NCBI RefSeq assembly: GCF_050496765.1
Contig: NZ_JBNWEO010000011.1
Span: 62,001 to 126,000 of the forward strand
DNA length: 64,000 nt
Direction of reading: 5' to 3'
Source: JAEVLT01 sp050496765
GTDB lineage: Bacteria > Bacillota > Bacilli > Bacillales > Cytobacillaceae
How positions within the stretch are numbered: position 1 is the stretch's first letter; every line of letters starts with the position of its first letter. Below, in pieces: positions 17,061 to 25,579 of the stretch. Both the position numbers and the translations under genes were made by a program. The notes under the pieces are model-generated. The model was not told where the DNA came from. It made no database searches and worked only from the letters and a program-made list of their open reading frames with translations.

Positions 17061-17510
17061 ATGAAACTGGATGAAATAGATAAGAAGATTTTAGAATTAC
17101 TAAGCGAGCATGGGCGAATGTCCTATGTCGATATAGGGAAAGAATTGAATTTATCGAGGGTTGCGATACGAGAGAGAGTGAATCAGCTTTGGGATAATGG
17201 AGTAATCGAAAAGTTTTCTGTGGTAATCAACTCTGAACGAGTTGGAAAAAATGTATCTGCTTTTTTTGAGGTGGATTGCGAGCCGGCTTCCCTTGTCAGA
17301 GTGGCGGAAACACTGGCAAACAATCCGGTTGTCGCCAGCTGTTATCAAATGACTGGGCCAAGCACCCTTCATATGCATGTACTCGTCGAAGACTTTGCCA
17401 GACTTGAACAATTCATAAACGAAGAACTATACAGCTTGAATGGAATTACGAGAGTAGAAAGTCATATTTTGCTGCGCCGGTTTAAGAGCCGGACAGGGTT
17501 AAAGCTGTGA
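17061..17510 (+). CDS. Lrp/AsnC-family transcriptional regulator, YwrC-like
   Basis: Protein of 149 aa: an N-terminal winged HTH (LDEIDKKILELLSEHGR, then VDIGKELNLSRVAIRERVNQ) and a C-terminal RAM ligand-binding domain (VAETLANNPVVASCYQMTGP). It is divergent from the gamma-glutamyltransferase and chromate-transporter genes and separated by 252 bp, so it probably regulates itself and that operon in response to an amino acid or small effector. RBS GGGGATTG 7 nt before ATG. Confidence 0.87.
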   Translation: MKLDEIDKKILELLSEHGRMSYVDIGKELNLSRVAIRERVNQLWDNGVIEKFSVVINSERVGKNVSAFFEVDCEPASLVRVAETLANNPVVASCYQMTGPSTLHMHVLVEDFARLEQFINEELYSLNGITRVESHILLRRFKSRTGLKL

Positions 17511-17606
17511 CACGGTCCTCCTCTCCTTTTTTCTGCATTTTAAACTTCTTTTCAAAAATGAGCTGAACGATCCTCAAAGAAACAATATTATTTCTCAGCT
17601 TTCATT

Positions 17607-17647
17607 GAAAAAAGCAACCCATCCTGCGCTGTGGTCGGTTGCTTTTT
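17607..17647 (-). terminator. Bidirectional terminator
   Basis: AAAAAGCAACC / GGTTGCTTTTT stem with a 17-nt loop, flanked by A and T runs on either side. It serves both the regulator gene and the convergent rsuA-family gene. Confidence 0.8.
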
Positions 17648-17659
17648 AAAGGTGCTGGA

Positions 17660-18379
17660 CTATTTTACTTCATAATCCTTCAAAATTTGAATTTCTTCTT
17701 CCGTCAGTTCCCGGTACTCTCCGAGTTCTAATGTTTCATCTAATTCAAGCGGCCCCATTGTAATCCGCTTCAAGTAAACGACCTTTTTGCCGACCGCTTC
17801 AAACATTCGTTTTACCTGATGAAACTTTCCTTCAGTGATCGTTAGTTCGATATCCGATCGAATGCCGGATTTTAAAATCACTAGCTCGCCCGGCTTTGTA
17901 CTATAGCCGTCATCAAGGGTAACGCCTTCTTGAAAAGCACGAACATCTTCTTCGGTCACCTCACCATCAATCACTGCAAAGTACGTTTTGGGCACATGCT
18001 TTTTCGGTGAAAGCAGGCGGTGGGCAAGCTTTCCATCATTCGTTATCAACAGCAGTCCTTCAGTATCTTTATCCAATCTTCCAACAGGAAACGGCTCATA
18101 CACCTGGTCTTCAATCTCCAGCAAATCAATCACCGTCTCACTCCGGTTGTCTTCTGTCGCTGACAGCACTCCTGGCGGCTTATTCATCATCAAATAGATG
18201 AACTCCTTGTATTCGATTACTTCGCCATGAAGGGTGACGCTGTCTTTGTTCGGATCGACGTGTTCCTTCGCATCCTTTACAACGGCACCGTTGATTTTCA
18301 CTTGGCCGCTTTTCAAAAGTTGTTTCACTTCTTTTCTGCTTCCATAGCCAAGATTGGCCAGAAGTTTATCCACTCGCAC
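17660..18379 (-). CDS. RsuA/RluB-family 16S rRNA pseudouridine synthase, YtzG-like
   Basis: Protein of 239 aa: an N-terminal S4 RNA-binding domain (MRVDKLLANLGYGSRKEVKQ) and a pseudouridine synthase core with the catalytic Asp in GRLDKDTEGLLLITNDG, plus KTYFAVIDG and EGKFHQVKRMF. The B. subtilis gene at the same place beside ytgP is ytzG, thought to modify U516 of 16S rRNA. GTG start with GGGGGTGA 7 nt upstream. It lies 24 bp after ytgP, so the two are cotranscribed. Confidence 0.87.
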   Translation of the reverse strand: MRVDKLLANLGYGSRKEVKQLLKSGQVKINGAVVKDAKEHVDPNKDSVTLHGEVIEYKEFIYLMMNKPPGVLSATEDNRSETVIDLLEIEDQVYEPFPVGRLDKDTEGLLLITNDGKLAHRLLSPKKHVPKTYFAVIDGEVTEEDVRAFQEGVTLDDGYSTKPGELVILKSGIRSDIELTITEGKFHQVKRMFEAVGKKVVYLKRITMGPLELDETLELGEYRELTEEEIQILKDYEVK

Positions 18380-18403
18380 CTTTATTCACCCCCTAAGAAA
18401 CAG

Positions 18404-20029
18404 TTAAACTGGCAGGCGCAGCTTCCGCTTAATGCTGTCAACCCTTGAACCAAATAAGCGGTATGCCAGCTTTGATTTTAAACTTAAGTAAAAATAAATT
18501 CCCGCACCGACTGCTCCACAAACCAAAATAATGATAAGTGATTGGATCTTAGAAGAAGCTGGGGACATGAACAGCAACAAAAGTTTATACGTTACTTCCG
18601 TTCCAATCCACATCAATCCCGCAAAAATAACAATCAGCAAACTTCTGCGATAAACCAACCGAAATGGATAGCGTGAAAACACTTTAATCACAATCAGATT
18701 AATTAGAATAGCTGCGGAATAGCCGATGGCAGTGGCTAATACAGCTCCCTTCGTTTCCATCATCCGAATGAGCGGAATATTCAAGCTTAACTTTAATAAT
18801 AAGCCGACAAGCAGGCTTAAAATGGTAAAACGCTGCTCATTGATCCCTTGTAAAATAGCGGCCGTTACGGAATAGAGTGAAAATAAAATCGCTACTGGCG
18901 CATACGCTCCCAGCACACCGATACCAAGCGGATCATGCTCATAAAAGACCGTATAGACAGGCTCGGCTAACAGCGACAGGCCAATCGCTGCAGGCAATGT
19001 TAAAAACAGCAATACTTGAAATGCCTGGTTGAGCTGGTAATTCATACTTTGGCGGTCGTGCTCAACAAATGCTTTTGTGATGCTTGGCACAAGTGTCAGC
19101 GAAAAAGCGGTCGCAAGGGAAACAGGAATAATGACGATTTTATGCGACTCGAAATTCAAAATCGAAAATGCCGTCTCCGCTACCTTTATCGGTACAATTC
19201 CGGCCATTGCCCGACTAAACGTAAACTGGTCAATTAATTGAAACAATGGATTGGCAATGCCGACAAACACAAATGGCGCAGCATACACAAGAATCTCTTT
19301 ATAAATCTGCCCCAAGGAGATTTGTACTGTCCCCTTGTCTTCTTTAAGCAGTTCATCTAAATAAGGTTTACGTTTATACCAGTACCAGAAGAGCACAAAG
19401 AGACTCCCAATCGCACCAATAAAAGCGGCAAACGTTGCCACACTCACCGCCCTAACCATACCGGATCTCATCCAGTTTAACACTACATACGCACCAATGA
19501 GCGTGAAACCAATCCGGACAATTTGCTCAACCACTTGAGAAACAGCTGAAGGCCCCATCGATTGGTGCCCTTGAAAATAACCTCTGATCAAGCTCATAAA
19601 CGGTACAACAATCAGTGCGAAACTGACCGCACGAATAACGGTCGCTACTTCATTTACAGAAAATGATTGCTCTTTGTCGTTCGAATTTATACTCATCTCC
19701 GCAACAGCCGGCGCACTGAGATAGAGGATTAAAAACGCAACAATCCCGGTTGACATCATAATCAGTAAACCGGATTTAAACAGCTTCCTGCCAACAGCGT
19801 ATTCTTCAAGCGCATTGTATTTTGATATAAATTTTGAAACCGCAAGCGGAACTCCTGCCGTTGCGATGCTGATAAAAATGGTATATGGAACATAAGAAAA
19901 CTGATAAAGCTGGGTCCCATGTTTTCCAACAATTTGGTAAAATGGAATCACATAAAACAAACCTAGAACCTTGGAAAGAATCGTACCAATCGTTAAAATG
20001 AACGTCCCTCTTAAAAGCTTTGATGACAT
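18404..20029 (-). CDS. ytgP: YtgP/MurJ-type lipid II flippase (MOP superfamily)
   Basis: Protein of 541 aa with about 14 transmembrane segments and MVF/MOP sequence traits (LRGTFILTIGTILSKVLGLFY at the N-terminus, RGYFQGHQSMGPSAVSQVVEQ mid-protein). B. subtilis YtgP is MurJ, which flips lipid II for peptidoglycan synthesis, redundantly with Amj. The frame is open further upstream to 20137, but ATG 20029 has AAGGA at proper distance and matches the family N-terminus. A terminator-like hairpin lies in the leader just before this start. Confidence 0.87.
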   Translation of the reverse strand: MSSKLLRGTFILTIGTILSKVLGLFYVIPFYQIVGKHGTQLYQFSYVPYTIFISIATAGVPLAVSKFISKYNALEEYAVGRKLFKSGLLIMMSTGIVAFLILYLSAPAVAEMSINSNDKEQSFSVNEVATVIRAVSFALIVVPFMSLIRGYFQGHQSMGPSAVSQVVEQIVRIGFTLIGAYVVLNWMRSGMVRAVSVATFAAFIGAIGSLFVLFWYWYKRKPYLDELLKEDKGTVQISLGQIYKEILVYAAPFVFVGIANPLFQLIDQFTFSRAMAGIVPIKVAETAFSILNFESHKIVIIPVSLATAFSLTLVPSITKAFVEHDRQSMNYQLNQAFQVLLFLTLPAAIGLSLLAEPVYTVFYEHDPLGIGVLGAYAPVAILFSLYSVTAAILQGINEQRFTILSLLVGLLLKLSLNIPLIRMMETKGAVLATAIGYSAAILINLIVIKVFSRYPFRLVYRRSLLIVIFAGLMWIGTEVTYKLLLLFMSPASSKIQSLIIILVCGAVGAGIYFYLSLKSKLAYRLFGSRVDSIKRKLRLPV

Positions 20030-20048
20030 AAAAATCCTTCTCCTTACA

Positions 20049-20083
20049 TAAAAAAAGAAGTGCAAGTTCGACTTTTTTTGCAC
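20049..20083 (-). promoter_or_regulatory. Terminator-like hairpin in the ytgP leader
   Basis: Minus strand: GTGCAA / TTGCAC stem (loop 12 nt) followed by TTCTTTTTTT, 20 nt before the ytgP start. It may attenuate transcription entering ytgP. The stem is only 6 bp, so this is weak evidence. Confidence 0.35.
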
Positions 20084-20235
20084 GATACTAGTAGTGTACA
20101 ACTTCTCAACCCACAACGCTACACTCGTATAAGGCAATTTTATAAAAAATCTTTTAAAACGAGATTTCCGAAAAGGTATGATATGATCAATTCTAGTTTA
20201 CCCTTAATGGAGAATCTGCAAAAGTTGGTGAAATA

Positions 20236-21507
20236 ATGAAATACGATGTTATTGTGGTAGGCGGCGGCCCTTCCGGTTTAATGGCGGCAATCGCTGCCGG
20301 TGAGCATGGAGCAAAGGTGCTGTTGATTGATAAAGGAGACAAGCTTGGCAGGAAACTTGCCATCTCGGGCGGTGGACGCTGCAATGTCACCAATCGCATG
20401 CCCATTGATGACTTGATAAAACACCTTCCTGGAAATGGAAAGTTTTTATACAGCGCTTTTTCGATTTTTACTAATGAAGACATTATTGCTTTTTTTGAAA
20501 AAATGGGCATTGAGCTGAAAGAAGAGGATCATGGCAGAATGTTTCCGGTCACCGATAAAGCGCAATCCGTTGTCGATGCCCTTTTGGAAAAATTATCATC
20601 TTTCCATGTGGCCATTATGGAAAATTCCCCTGTTTCCGATGTGATATACGAAAATGGCGAAACGGCTGGGGTACGTCTAAAAGACGGACGGAAAATCGCA
20701 GCCAAATCGATTGTCATTGCCGTTGGCGGCAAATCCGTTCCCCACACCGGATCTACCGGGGATGGCTATGCCTGGGCTGAAAATGCCGGCCATACAATCA
20801 CCGAGCTGTTCCCTACAGAAGTGCCGGTTACTTCAAATGAACCATTCATTAAAAACAAAACGCTTCAAGGTCTGTCACTTAGGGATATTTCGTTGAGCGT
20901 ACTGAATCCGAAAGGAAAGCCAATCATTTCCCACCGGATGGACATGATTTTTACCCATTTTGGGATCAGCGGGCCGGCCGTTCTGCGCTGCAGCCAGTTC
21001 GTCGTGAAAGCGATGAAGAAATGGAAGCTTCATGAAGTAACGATGAGCTTAGACACCCTTCCGGATCAAACGGAAACGGCTATTTTTGAAGAAATCAGCC
21101 ACTTGCTGAAAAACGAGCCCAAAAAGAGCATAAAAAATACGCTGAAAGGGCTGCTGCCCGAGCGATATCTCCTTTTTCTCCTTGAAAGAAGCGAAATCGA
21201 TGCGAATGCTCAAGGTGGAACGAGTTCAAACGAAAAAGTGCGGGCCTTTGCAAAAAACTGCAAGCATTTTACCTTTACTGTAAATGGAACGCTGCCGCTT
21301 GAAAAAGCGTTTGTGACCGGCGGCGGAGTATCTGTGAAAGAAATTGAGCCGCAGACAATGGCTTCAAAGAAGATGGCCGGCCTTTATTTTTGTGGAGAAA
21401 TTCTTGACATTCATGGCTACACAGGCGGTTACAACATTACGGCAGCGCTTGTGACAGGAAGAATTGCTGGAACAAATGCGGCAATTACAGGAAAAAATCG
21501 GTCCTGA
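20236..21507 (+). CDS. ytfP: HI0933/BaiN-family FAD-dependent oxidoreductase, YtfP-like
   Basis: Protein of 423 aa. Rossmann FAD motif YDVIVVGGGPSGLMAAIAAG at residues 3-22, LGRKLAISGGGRCNVTN in the family-specific loop, VGGKSVPHTGSTGDGYAWAE, and a C-terminal GLYFCGEILDIHGYTGGYN closing the FAD site. The reaction in Bacillus is not established; distant relatives reduce steroids (BaiN). It is divergent from ytgP as in B. subtilis. The RBS GGTGA is modest. Its 3' end overlaps the terminator of the convergent cse60 gene. Confidence 0.87.
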   Translation: MKYDVIVVGGGPSGLMAAIAAGEHGAKVLLIDKGDKLGRKLAISGGGRCNVTNRMPIDDLIKHLPGNGKFLYSAFSIFTNEDIIAFFEKMGIELKEEDHGRMFPVTDKAQSVVDALLEKLSSFHVAIMENSPVSDVIYENGETAGVRLKDGRKIAAKSIVIAVGGKSVPHTGSTGDGYAWAENAGHTITELFPTEVPVTSNEPFIKNKTLQGLSLRDISLSVLNPKGKPIISHRMDMIFTHFGISGPAVLRCSQFVVKAMKKWKLHEVTMSLDTLPDQTETAIFEEISHLLKNEPKKSIKNTLKGLLPERYLLFLLERSEIDANAQGGTSSNEKVRAFAKNCKHFTFTVNGTLPLEKAFVTGGGVSVKEIEPQTMASKKMAGLYFCGEILDIHGYTGGYNITAALVTGRIAGTNAAITGKNRS

Positions 21508-21526
21508 GCTTGTTTTCAGGACCGAT
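21491..21526 (-). terminator. Terminator of cse60, inside the ytfP 3' end
   Basis: ATCGGTCCTGA / TCAGGACCGAT, an 11-bp perfect stem. The U-tract (TTTTTT) exists only on the minus strand, so it ends the cse60 transcript, although the stem includes the last codons of both convergent genes. Confidence 0.75.
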
Positions 21527-21701
21527 AAATAATCATAGCCGTAAAACAATAGATTTGTTCTTCCTCTTCATCCTCTGGAAGGGCGGCAACATTGTATTTA
21601 ATATCAATGAGTTTCTTTTCATCGATTTCTTTTAAAAACCGATTCATTTCCCACTCCAAATCTTTTTCATGTTCGCGGTCAAATAATTTCACCTTAATCA
21701 C
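21516..21701 (-). CDS. cse60: Cse60-type small sporulation protein
   Basis: Small acidic protein of 61 aa: VKLFDREHEKDLEWEMNRFL, IDIKYNVAAL, then EDEEEEQIYCFTAMIIYRS. This pattern and length fit B. subtilis Cse60 (YteV), a SigE-controlled protein of the mother cell, and ytfP is its neighbour there too. The frame is open to 21740, but GTG at 21701 follows GGAAGGAG at 8 nt and gives the family length. Biochemical role unknown. No convincing SigE promoter was found by eye. Confidence 0.7.
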   Translation of the reverse strand: MIKVKLFDREHEKDLEWEMNRFLKEIDEKKLIDIKYNVAALPEDEEEEQIYCFTAMIIYRS

Positions 21702-21850
21702 GATCCAGTCTCCTTCCCTTTTTTCTTTTATTCTGTCCACTTTTCTAAATTTTTAAAATATTATTTTGTGAAGATTTTAAGAAAATTTTAAGATAAACCT
21801 TGTATAGTTTTTGTAGTCAATCGATTTACCATTTGAGGGGAGCCAGAAAA

Positions 21851-22240
21851 TTGAACCAAAAACAATACACTTCCTGGGGAGTCAGTTTCGGCAGTCTTGC
21901 ATTAGTAGCCGGAATGGTATCGTACTTAGGAATAACAAACGGCGTAAAACCGAATAAATCAAATCGATCCAATCAGGTGCCAGCGACCAGCCAGCAGCAA
22001 ACATCACCAAGCCAAAGCAACGGGGGTAATTCGAGTGATGGCAAAGCCCTTAATCCGTCAATTGATCAAAGCCAGCCATCATCCTTTTTCTCAGATGGGA
22101 GCAATTCCTCAACCAGCGATAGCAGTACATCATTTGACAATGGGTCACAGTCGCTTGATGAGCGCAATAACTCATTTTCAAATGATGGCACCTACAGTCG
22201 CCGCTATGGAAGATTTGACACAACAACGGGCGGTTCCTGA
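21851..22240 (+). CDS. Small membrane-anchored Ser/Asn/Gln-rich protein
   Basis: Protein of 129 aa from a TTG start with GAGGGGAG 8 nt upstream. It has one N-terminal transmembrane helix (WGVSFGSLALVAGMVSYLGI) and a long low-complexity tail rich in Ser, Asn, Gln and Asp ending RFDTTTGGS, predicted outside the membrane. Family not recognised. It overlaps the next gene by one base (TGATG), and that gene is an apbE/ferric-reductase chimera, so this protein probably belonged to a flavin-linked membrane redox operon. It may itself be a leftover. Confidence 0.55.
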   Translation: MNQKQYTSWGVSFGSLALVAGMVSYLGITNGVKPNKSNRSNQVPATSQQQTSPSQSNGGNSSDGKALNPSIDQSQPSSFFSDGSNSSTSDSSTSFDNGSQSLDERNNSFSNDGTYSRRYGRFDTTTGGS

Positions 22241-22713
22241 TGAACGAATATCGTTTCAATTCGATGAGCACCATGGTGCATATTTCGATTACAAGGGAAC
22301 TTTTTGCAAATGATCTCATGCCAGTTTATAAAAAGTTTGAACAAATTGAAGATCTTTGCAGCCGATTTCGTCCTGATAGCGAACTTTCAAGGATAAACCG
22401 TCAAATTGGCAAAGAGATCCCCGTTTCAGAGGAGCTTTATACCATTTTTGAGGCGGCGCTTCGCTTTTATGAGGAAACCGATTTCTTGATTCTCACCATC
22501 GTAACGTCAAAGGCCCGTAAAAAAATCGGCTATCAAAGATGGCGAAAGTTGCATGCCCTTAACCCGTTTCTCTATATTTTTGTCACCGTGCACGGCCTGT
22601 TAAGCGGCACTGATTTTCAAGGAACAATTCTTTCAGTCGTCAATTTGGCGCCACTCTTGATGATGGGAATGATGATGCTGGAGAAAAAAGAAAAAGCGAC
22701 TGCAGCGAATTAA
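22240..22713 (+). pseudogene. apbE 5' end fused to the 3' end of a ferric-reductase-like gene
   Basis: Reads as 157 aa but joins two unrelated parts. Residues 1-82 (FNSMSTMVHISI, LCSRFRPDSELSRIN, AALRFYEETD) match the first quarter of ApbE, the FAD:protein FMN transferase, ending at the YxxT motif before its active region. Residues about 83-157 (KARKKIGYQRWRKLHALNPF, then YIFVTVHGLLSGTD and two hydrophobic segments) resemble the end of a ferric reductase-like transmembrane protein. An in-frame deletion of an apbE...ferric-reductase operon explains this best. Neither activity should survive. Confidence 0.7.
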
Positions 22714-22746
22714 AAAGCCGGACTCATTACAGAATCCGGCTTTTTG
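22712..22746 (+). terminator. Rho-independent terminator
   Basis: AAAAGCCGGA / TCCGGCTTTTT stem with a 12-nt loop and T-run. A-rich flank on the other side makes it possibly bidirectional with the convergent rhodanese gene. Confidence 0.85.
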
Positions 22747-22760
22747 TCTTTTGAGCAAGT

Positions 22761-23072
22761 TTATTTCGTTTCTCCCGTCCAGTTCATCATCCCGCCAACC
22801 ATGTTGACGACATTGTAGCCCTGGTTGTGAAGATAGTGACAAACGTTTCCACTCCGTGCACTTGAACGGCAGATAAAAATATATTCTTTGTTTTTATCAA
22901 ACTGATCCAGTTTTGCCGGGATATCTCCCATTGGAATATGCTTTGCTCCAGGAATCATCCCTTGCTCAACTTCATCGTATTCCCTGACATCAACAAGCTC
23001 AAGCTTCTCTCCTGCTTCTAGCTTTTTCCTCAATTCCTCTGGTGTGATTGTTTTGATTTCGCTCATTTTCAT
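22761..23072 (-). CDS. ytwF: Single-domain rhodanese-like protein, YtwF
   Basis: Protein of 103 aa with the complete rhodanese fold: ITPEELRKKL, LVDVREYDEVEQGMIPGAKH, and the active-site Cys loop in IFICRSSARSGNV (C about residue 70), ending GGMMNWTGE. Such proteins transfer sulfane sulfur. B. subtilis ytwF is also next to leuS. It may start at M1 or M3. It lies 48 bp downstream of leuS with a strong hairpin but no U-tract between, so cotranscription with leuS is likely. Confidence 0.87.
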   Translation of the reverse strand: MKMSEIKTITPEELRKKLEAGEKLELVDVREYDEVEQGMIPGAKHIPMGDIPAKLDQFDKNKEYIFICRSSARSGNVCHYLHNQGYNVVNMVGGMMNWTGETK

Positions 23073-23086
23073 ACCCTTTCATTTGG

Positions 23087-23117
23087 GAATATCCCTCGAT
23101 GCGCGAAAGGGATATTC
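23087..23117 (-). other. Intercistronic 10-bp hairpin between leuS and ytwF
   Basis: GAATATCCCT / AGGGATATTC, a perfect 10-bp inverted repeat with an 11-nt loop and no T-run on either side. More likely an mRNA stability or processing element than a terminator. Confidence 0.55.
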
Positions 23118-23120
23118 AGA

Positions 23121-25538
23121 TTAATTGGCGACGATGTTCACTAATTTCCCCGGAACGGTAATCACTTTGCGAACCGTTTTTCCTTCAATCTGCTCTTTTA
23201 CTTTTTCATCATCCATTGCCAATTGTTCCAACGTTTCCTTTGTAGCATCTGTCGGAACGGTAAGCTTATGCTTCACTTTTCCATTTACTTGAATAACGAT
23301 TTCGACTTCTTGATCCACAAGTTTGGATTCATCATAGGCAGGCCATGCTTCATAGGAAATCGTTTCACTATGGCCGAGTTTTTCCCAAAGTTCTTCCGCA
23401 AGATGAGGGCAAATCGGCGAAAGCATTTTGACAAAACCCTCCATATAATTCTTTGCTAGAACAGTGGATTTATACGCCTCATTAATAAACACCATCAATT
23501 GCGAAATCGCCGTATTAAAACGCAAGCCCTCCAAGTCTTCCGTCACTTTTTTCACCGTTTGATGATAAACTTTTTCAAGACTTGCCGACTCTTCACCCTC
23601 TTGAATTTTTGGATTTACGCTTCCATCTTCTTCAACGAACAAGCGCCAAATCCGGTCAAGGAAGCGGCGTGCTCCGTCAAGACCGTTGGTTGACCAGGCG
23701 ATTGAAGCGTCAAGCGGCCCCATAAACATTTCGTATAACCGCAGTGTATCGGCACCATGGCTTTCGACAATCGCATCCGGATTGACAACATTCCCTTTCG
23801 ACTTACTCATTTTTTCATTGTTTTCGCCTAAAATCATGCCCTGGTTGAATAGTTTCTGGAATGGTTCTTTTGTTGGAACAACGCCAAGATCATACAAGAA
23901 TTTATGCCAGAAACGGGCGTAGAGCAAATGAAGAACCGCATGCTCGGCGCCGCCAATGTATACATCGACCGGAAGCCATTCATCCAGTTTTTCACGGGAA
24001 GCAAGCTCCAGACTATTTTTCGGATCAATATAGCGCAAATAATACCAGCAGCTTCCCGCCCATTGCGGCATCGTATTCGTTTCACGGCGCCCTTTTTTGC
24101 CTGTTTCAGGATCAACAACAGTTACCCACTCCGAGATGTTGGCAAGCGGCGATTCCCCAGTTCCTGATGGCCTGATTTCTGTTGTTTTTGGCAGCATGAG
24201 TGGCAACTGGTCTTCAGAAACAGCCGTCATCGTTCCATCTTCCCAATGAATAATCGGAATTGGTTCACCCCAATAGCGCTGACGGCTAAACAGCCAGTCG
24301 CGCAGGCGGTAGGTCACCTTCTTTGTTCCAATCCCTTTTTCCTCCAGCCAGGAAATCATTTTCTGAATGGCATCTGTCTTATTTAAGCCATCCAAAAATT
24401 CTGAATGAATATGCTCACCATCACCGGTATAGGCTTCTTTATCAATATCACCGCCAGCTACTACTTGCTTGATCGGGAGTTCAAATTGTTTGGCAAACTC
24501 GTAGTCCCGCTCATCATGGGCAGGAACCGCCATAATCGCACCCGTTCCGTAACTGACTAATACATAATCGGCAATCCAAATCGGCATTTTTTCATTATTG
24601 GCCGGGTTGATCGCATAGGCTCCGGTAAACACGCCTGTCTTTTCTTTCGCCAAATCTGTCCGTTCCAAATCGCTTTTGCTTTTAATTTTTTCCAAATAAG
24701 TATCCACTGCCAGCTGCCGTTCTGGAGTCGTGATTTTGCTTACAAGGGCATGTTCTGGCGCCAACACCGCGTAAGTTGCTCCAAAAAGAGTATCCGGTCG
24801 GGTGGTGAACACAGTAAAGGATTCATCATGATCGGCAATCTTAAACGTGACCTCAGCACCCGCTGAACGGCCGATCCAATTGCGCTGCATATCTTTAATG
24901 CTTTCAGGCCAATCCAATTCTTCCAAATCTTCAAGAAGGCGGTCGGCGTAAGCAGTGATTTTCAGCATCCATTGTTTCATTGGCCGGCGTTCGACCGGAT
25001 GGCCGCCGCGTTCGCTTTTTCCATCAATGACTTCTTCATTTGCCAAAACCGTGCCAAGAGCGGGACACCAGTTTACTGCTACTTCATCAATATAGGCGAG
25101 TCCTTTTTTAAAAAGCTGCAGGAAAATCCATTGGGTCCATTTGTAGTACTCCGGATCGGTTGTATTCACTTCCCGGTCCCAGTCATATGAAAACCCAAGC
25201 GACTTAATTTGCCGGCGGAAATTATCAATATTTTTCTTTGTAAATTCAGCCGGGTCATTCCCTGTATCCAATGCATATTGCTCTGCTGGCAAACCAAAGG
25301 CATCCCAGCCCATCGGATGAAGGACATTATAGCCCTGCATTCGCTTTAAGCGGGAAAGGATGTCTGTCGCTGTATAGCCTTCAGGGTGGCCTACATGTAA
25401 TCCGGCTCCGGAAGGATAGGGAAACATATCAAGCGCATAGAATTTCCGCTTGCCTTTTTCTTCATTTGTTTTGAACGTTTTTGCTTCTTCCCATTTTTTC
25501 TGCCATTTCGATTCGATTTGCTGATGATTGAAGCTCAT
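23121..25538 (-). CDS. leuS: Leucyl-tRNA synthetase
   Basis: Protein of 805 aa, normal bacterial LeuRS length. Class I signatures: the HIGH-type motif GLHVGHPEGYTATD near residue 45 and KMSKSKGN near 575, with the CP1 editing domain between them (TTRPDTLFGATY) and a C-terminal anticodon/tRNA-binding domain. It charges tRNA-Leu. RBS TAGGAGG before ATG. It is preceded by a complete T-box leader, so expression rises when tRNA-Leu is uncharged. Confidence 0.97.
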   Translation of the reverse strand: MSFNHQQIESKWQKKWEEAKTFKTNEEKGKRKFYALDMFPYPSGAGLHVGHPEGYTATDILSRLKRMQGYNVLHPMGWDAFGLPAEQYALDTGNDPAEFTKKNIDNFRRQIKSLGFSYDWDREVNTTDPEYYKWTQWIFLQLFKKGLAYIDEVAVNWCPALGTVLANEEVIDGKSERGGHPVERRPMKQWMLKITAYADRLLEDLEELDWPESIKDMQRNWIGRSAGAEVTFKIADHDESFTVFTTRPDTLFGATYAVLAPEHALVSKITTPERQLAVDTYLEKIKSKSDLERTDLAKEKTGVFTGAYAINPANNEKMPIWIADYVLVSYGTGAIMAVPAHDERDYEFAKQFELPIKQVVAGGDIDKEAYTGDGEHIHSEFLDGLNKTDAIQKMISWLEEKGIGTKKVTYRLRDWLFSRQRYWGEPIPIIHWEDGTMTAVSEDQLPLMLPKTTEIRPSGTGESPLANISEWVTVVDPETGKKGRRETNTMPQWAGSCWYYLRYIDPKNSLELASREKLDEWLPVDVYIGGAEHAVLHLLYARFWHKFLYDLGVVPTKEPFQKLFNQGMILGENNEKMSKSKGNVVNPDAIVESHGADTLRLYEMFMGPLDASIAWSTNGLDGARRFLDRIWRLFVEEDGSVNPKIQEGEESASLEKVYHQTVKKVTEDLEGLRFNTAISQLMVFINEAYKSTVLAKNYMEGFVKMLSPICPHLAEELWEKLGHSETISYEAWPAYDESKLVDQEVEIVIQVNGKVKHKLTVPTDATKETLEQLAMDDEKVKEQIEGKTVRKVITVPGKLVNIVAN

Positions 25539-25579
25539 GGACTTTTCCTCCTAATTTCTCCAGCCTGGCTGGGCAAAAA

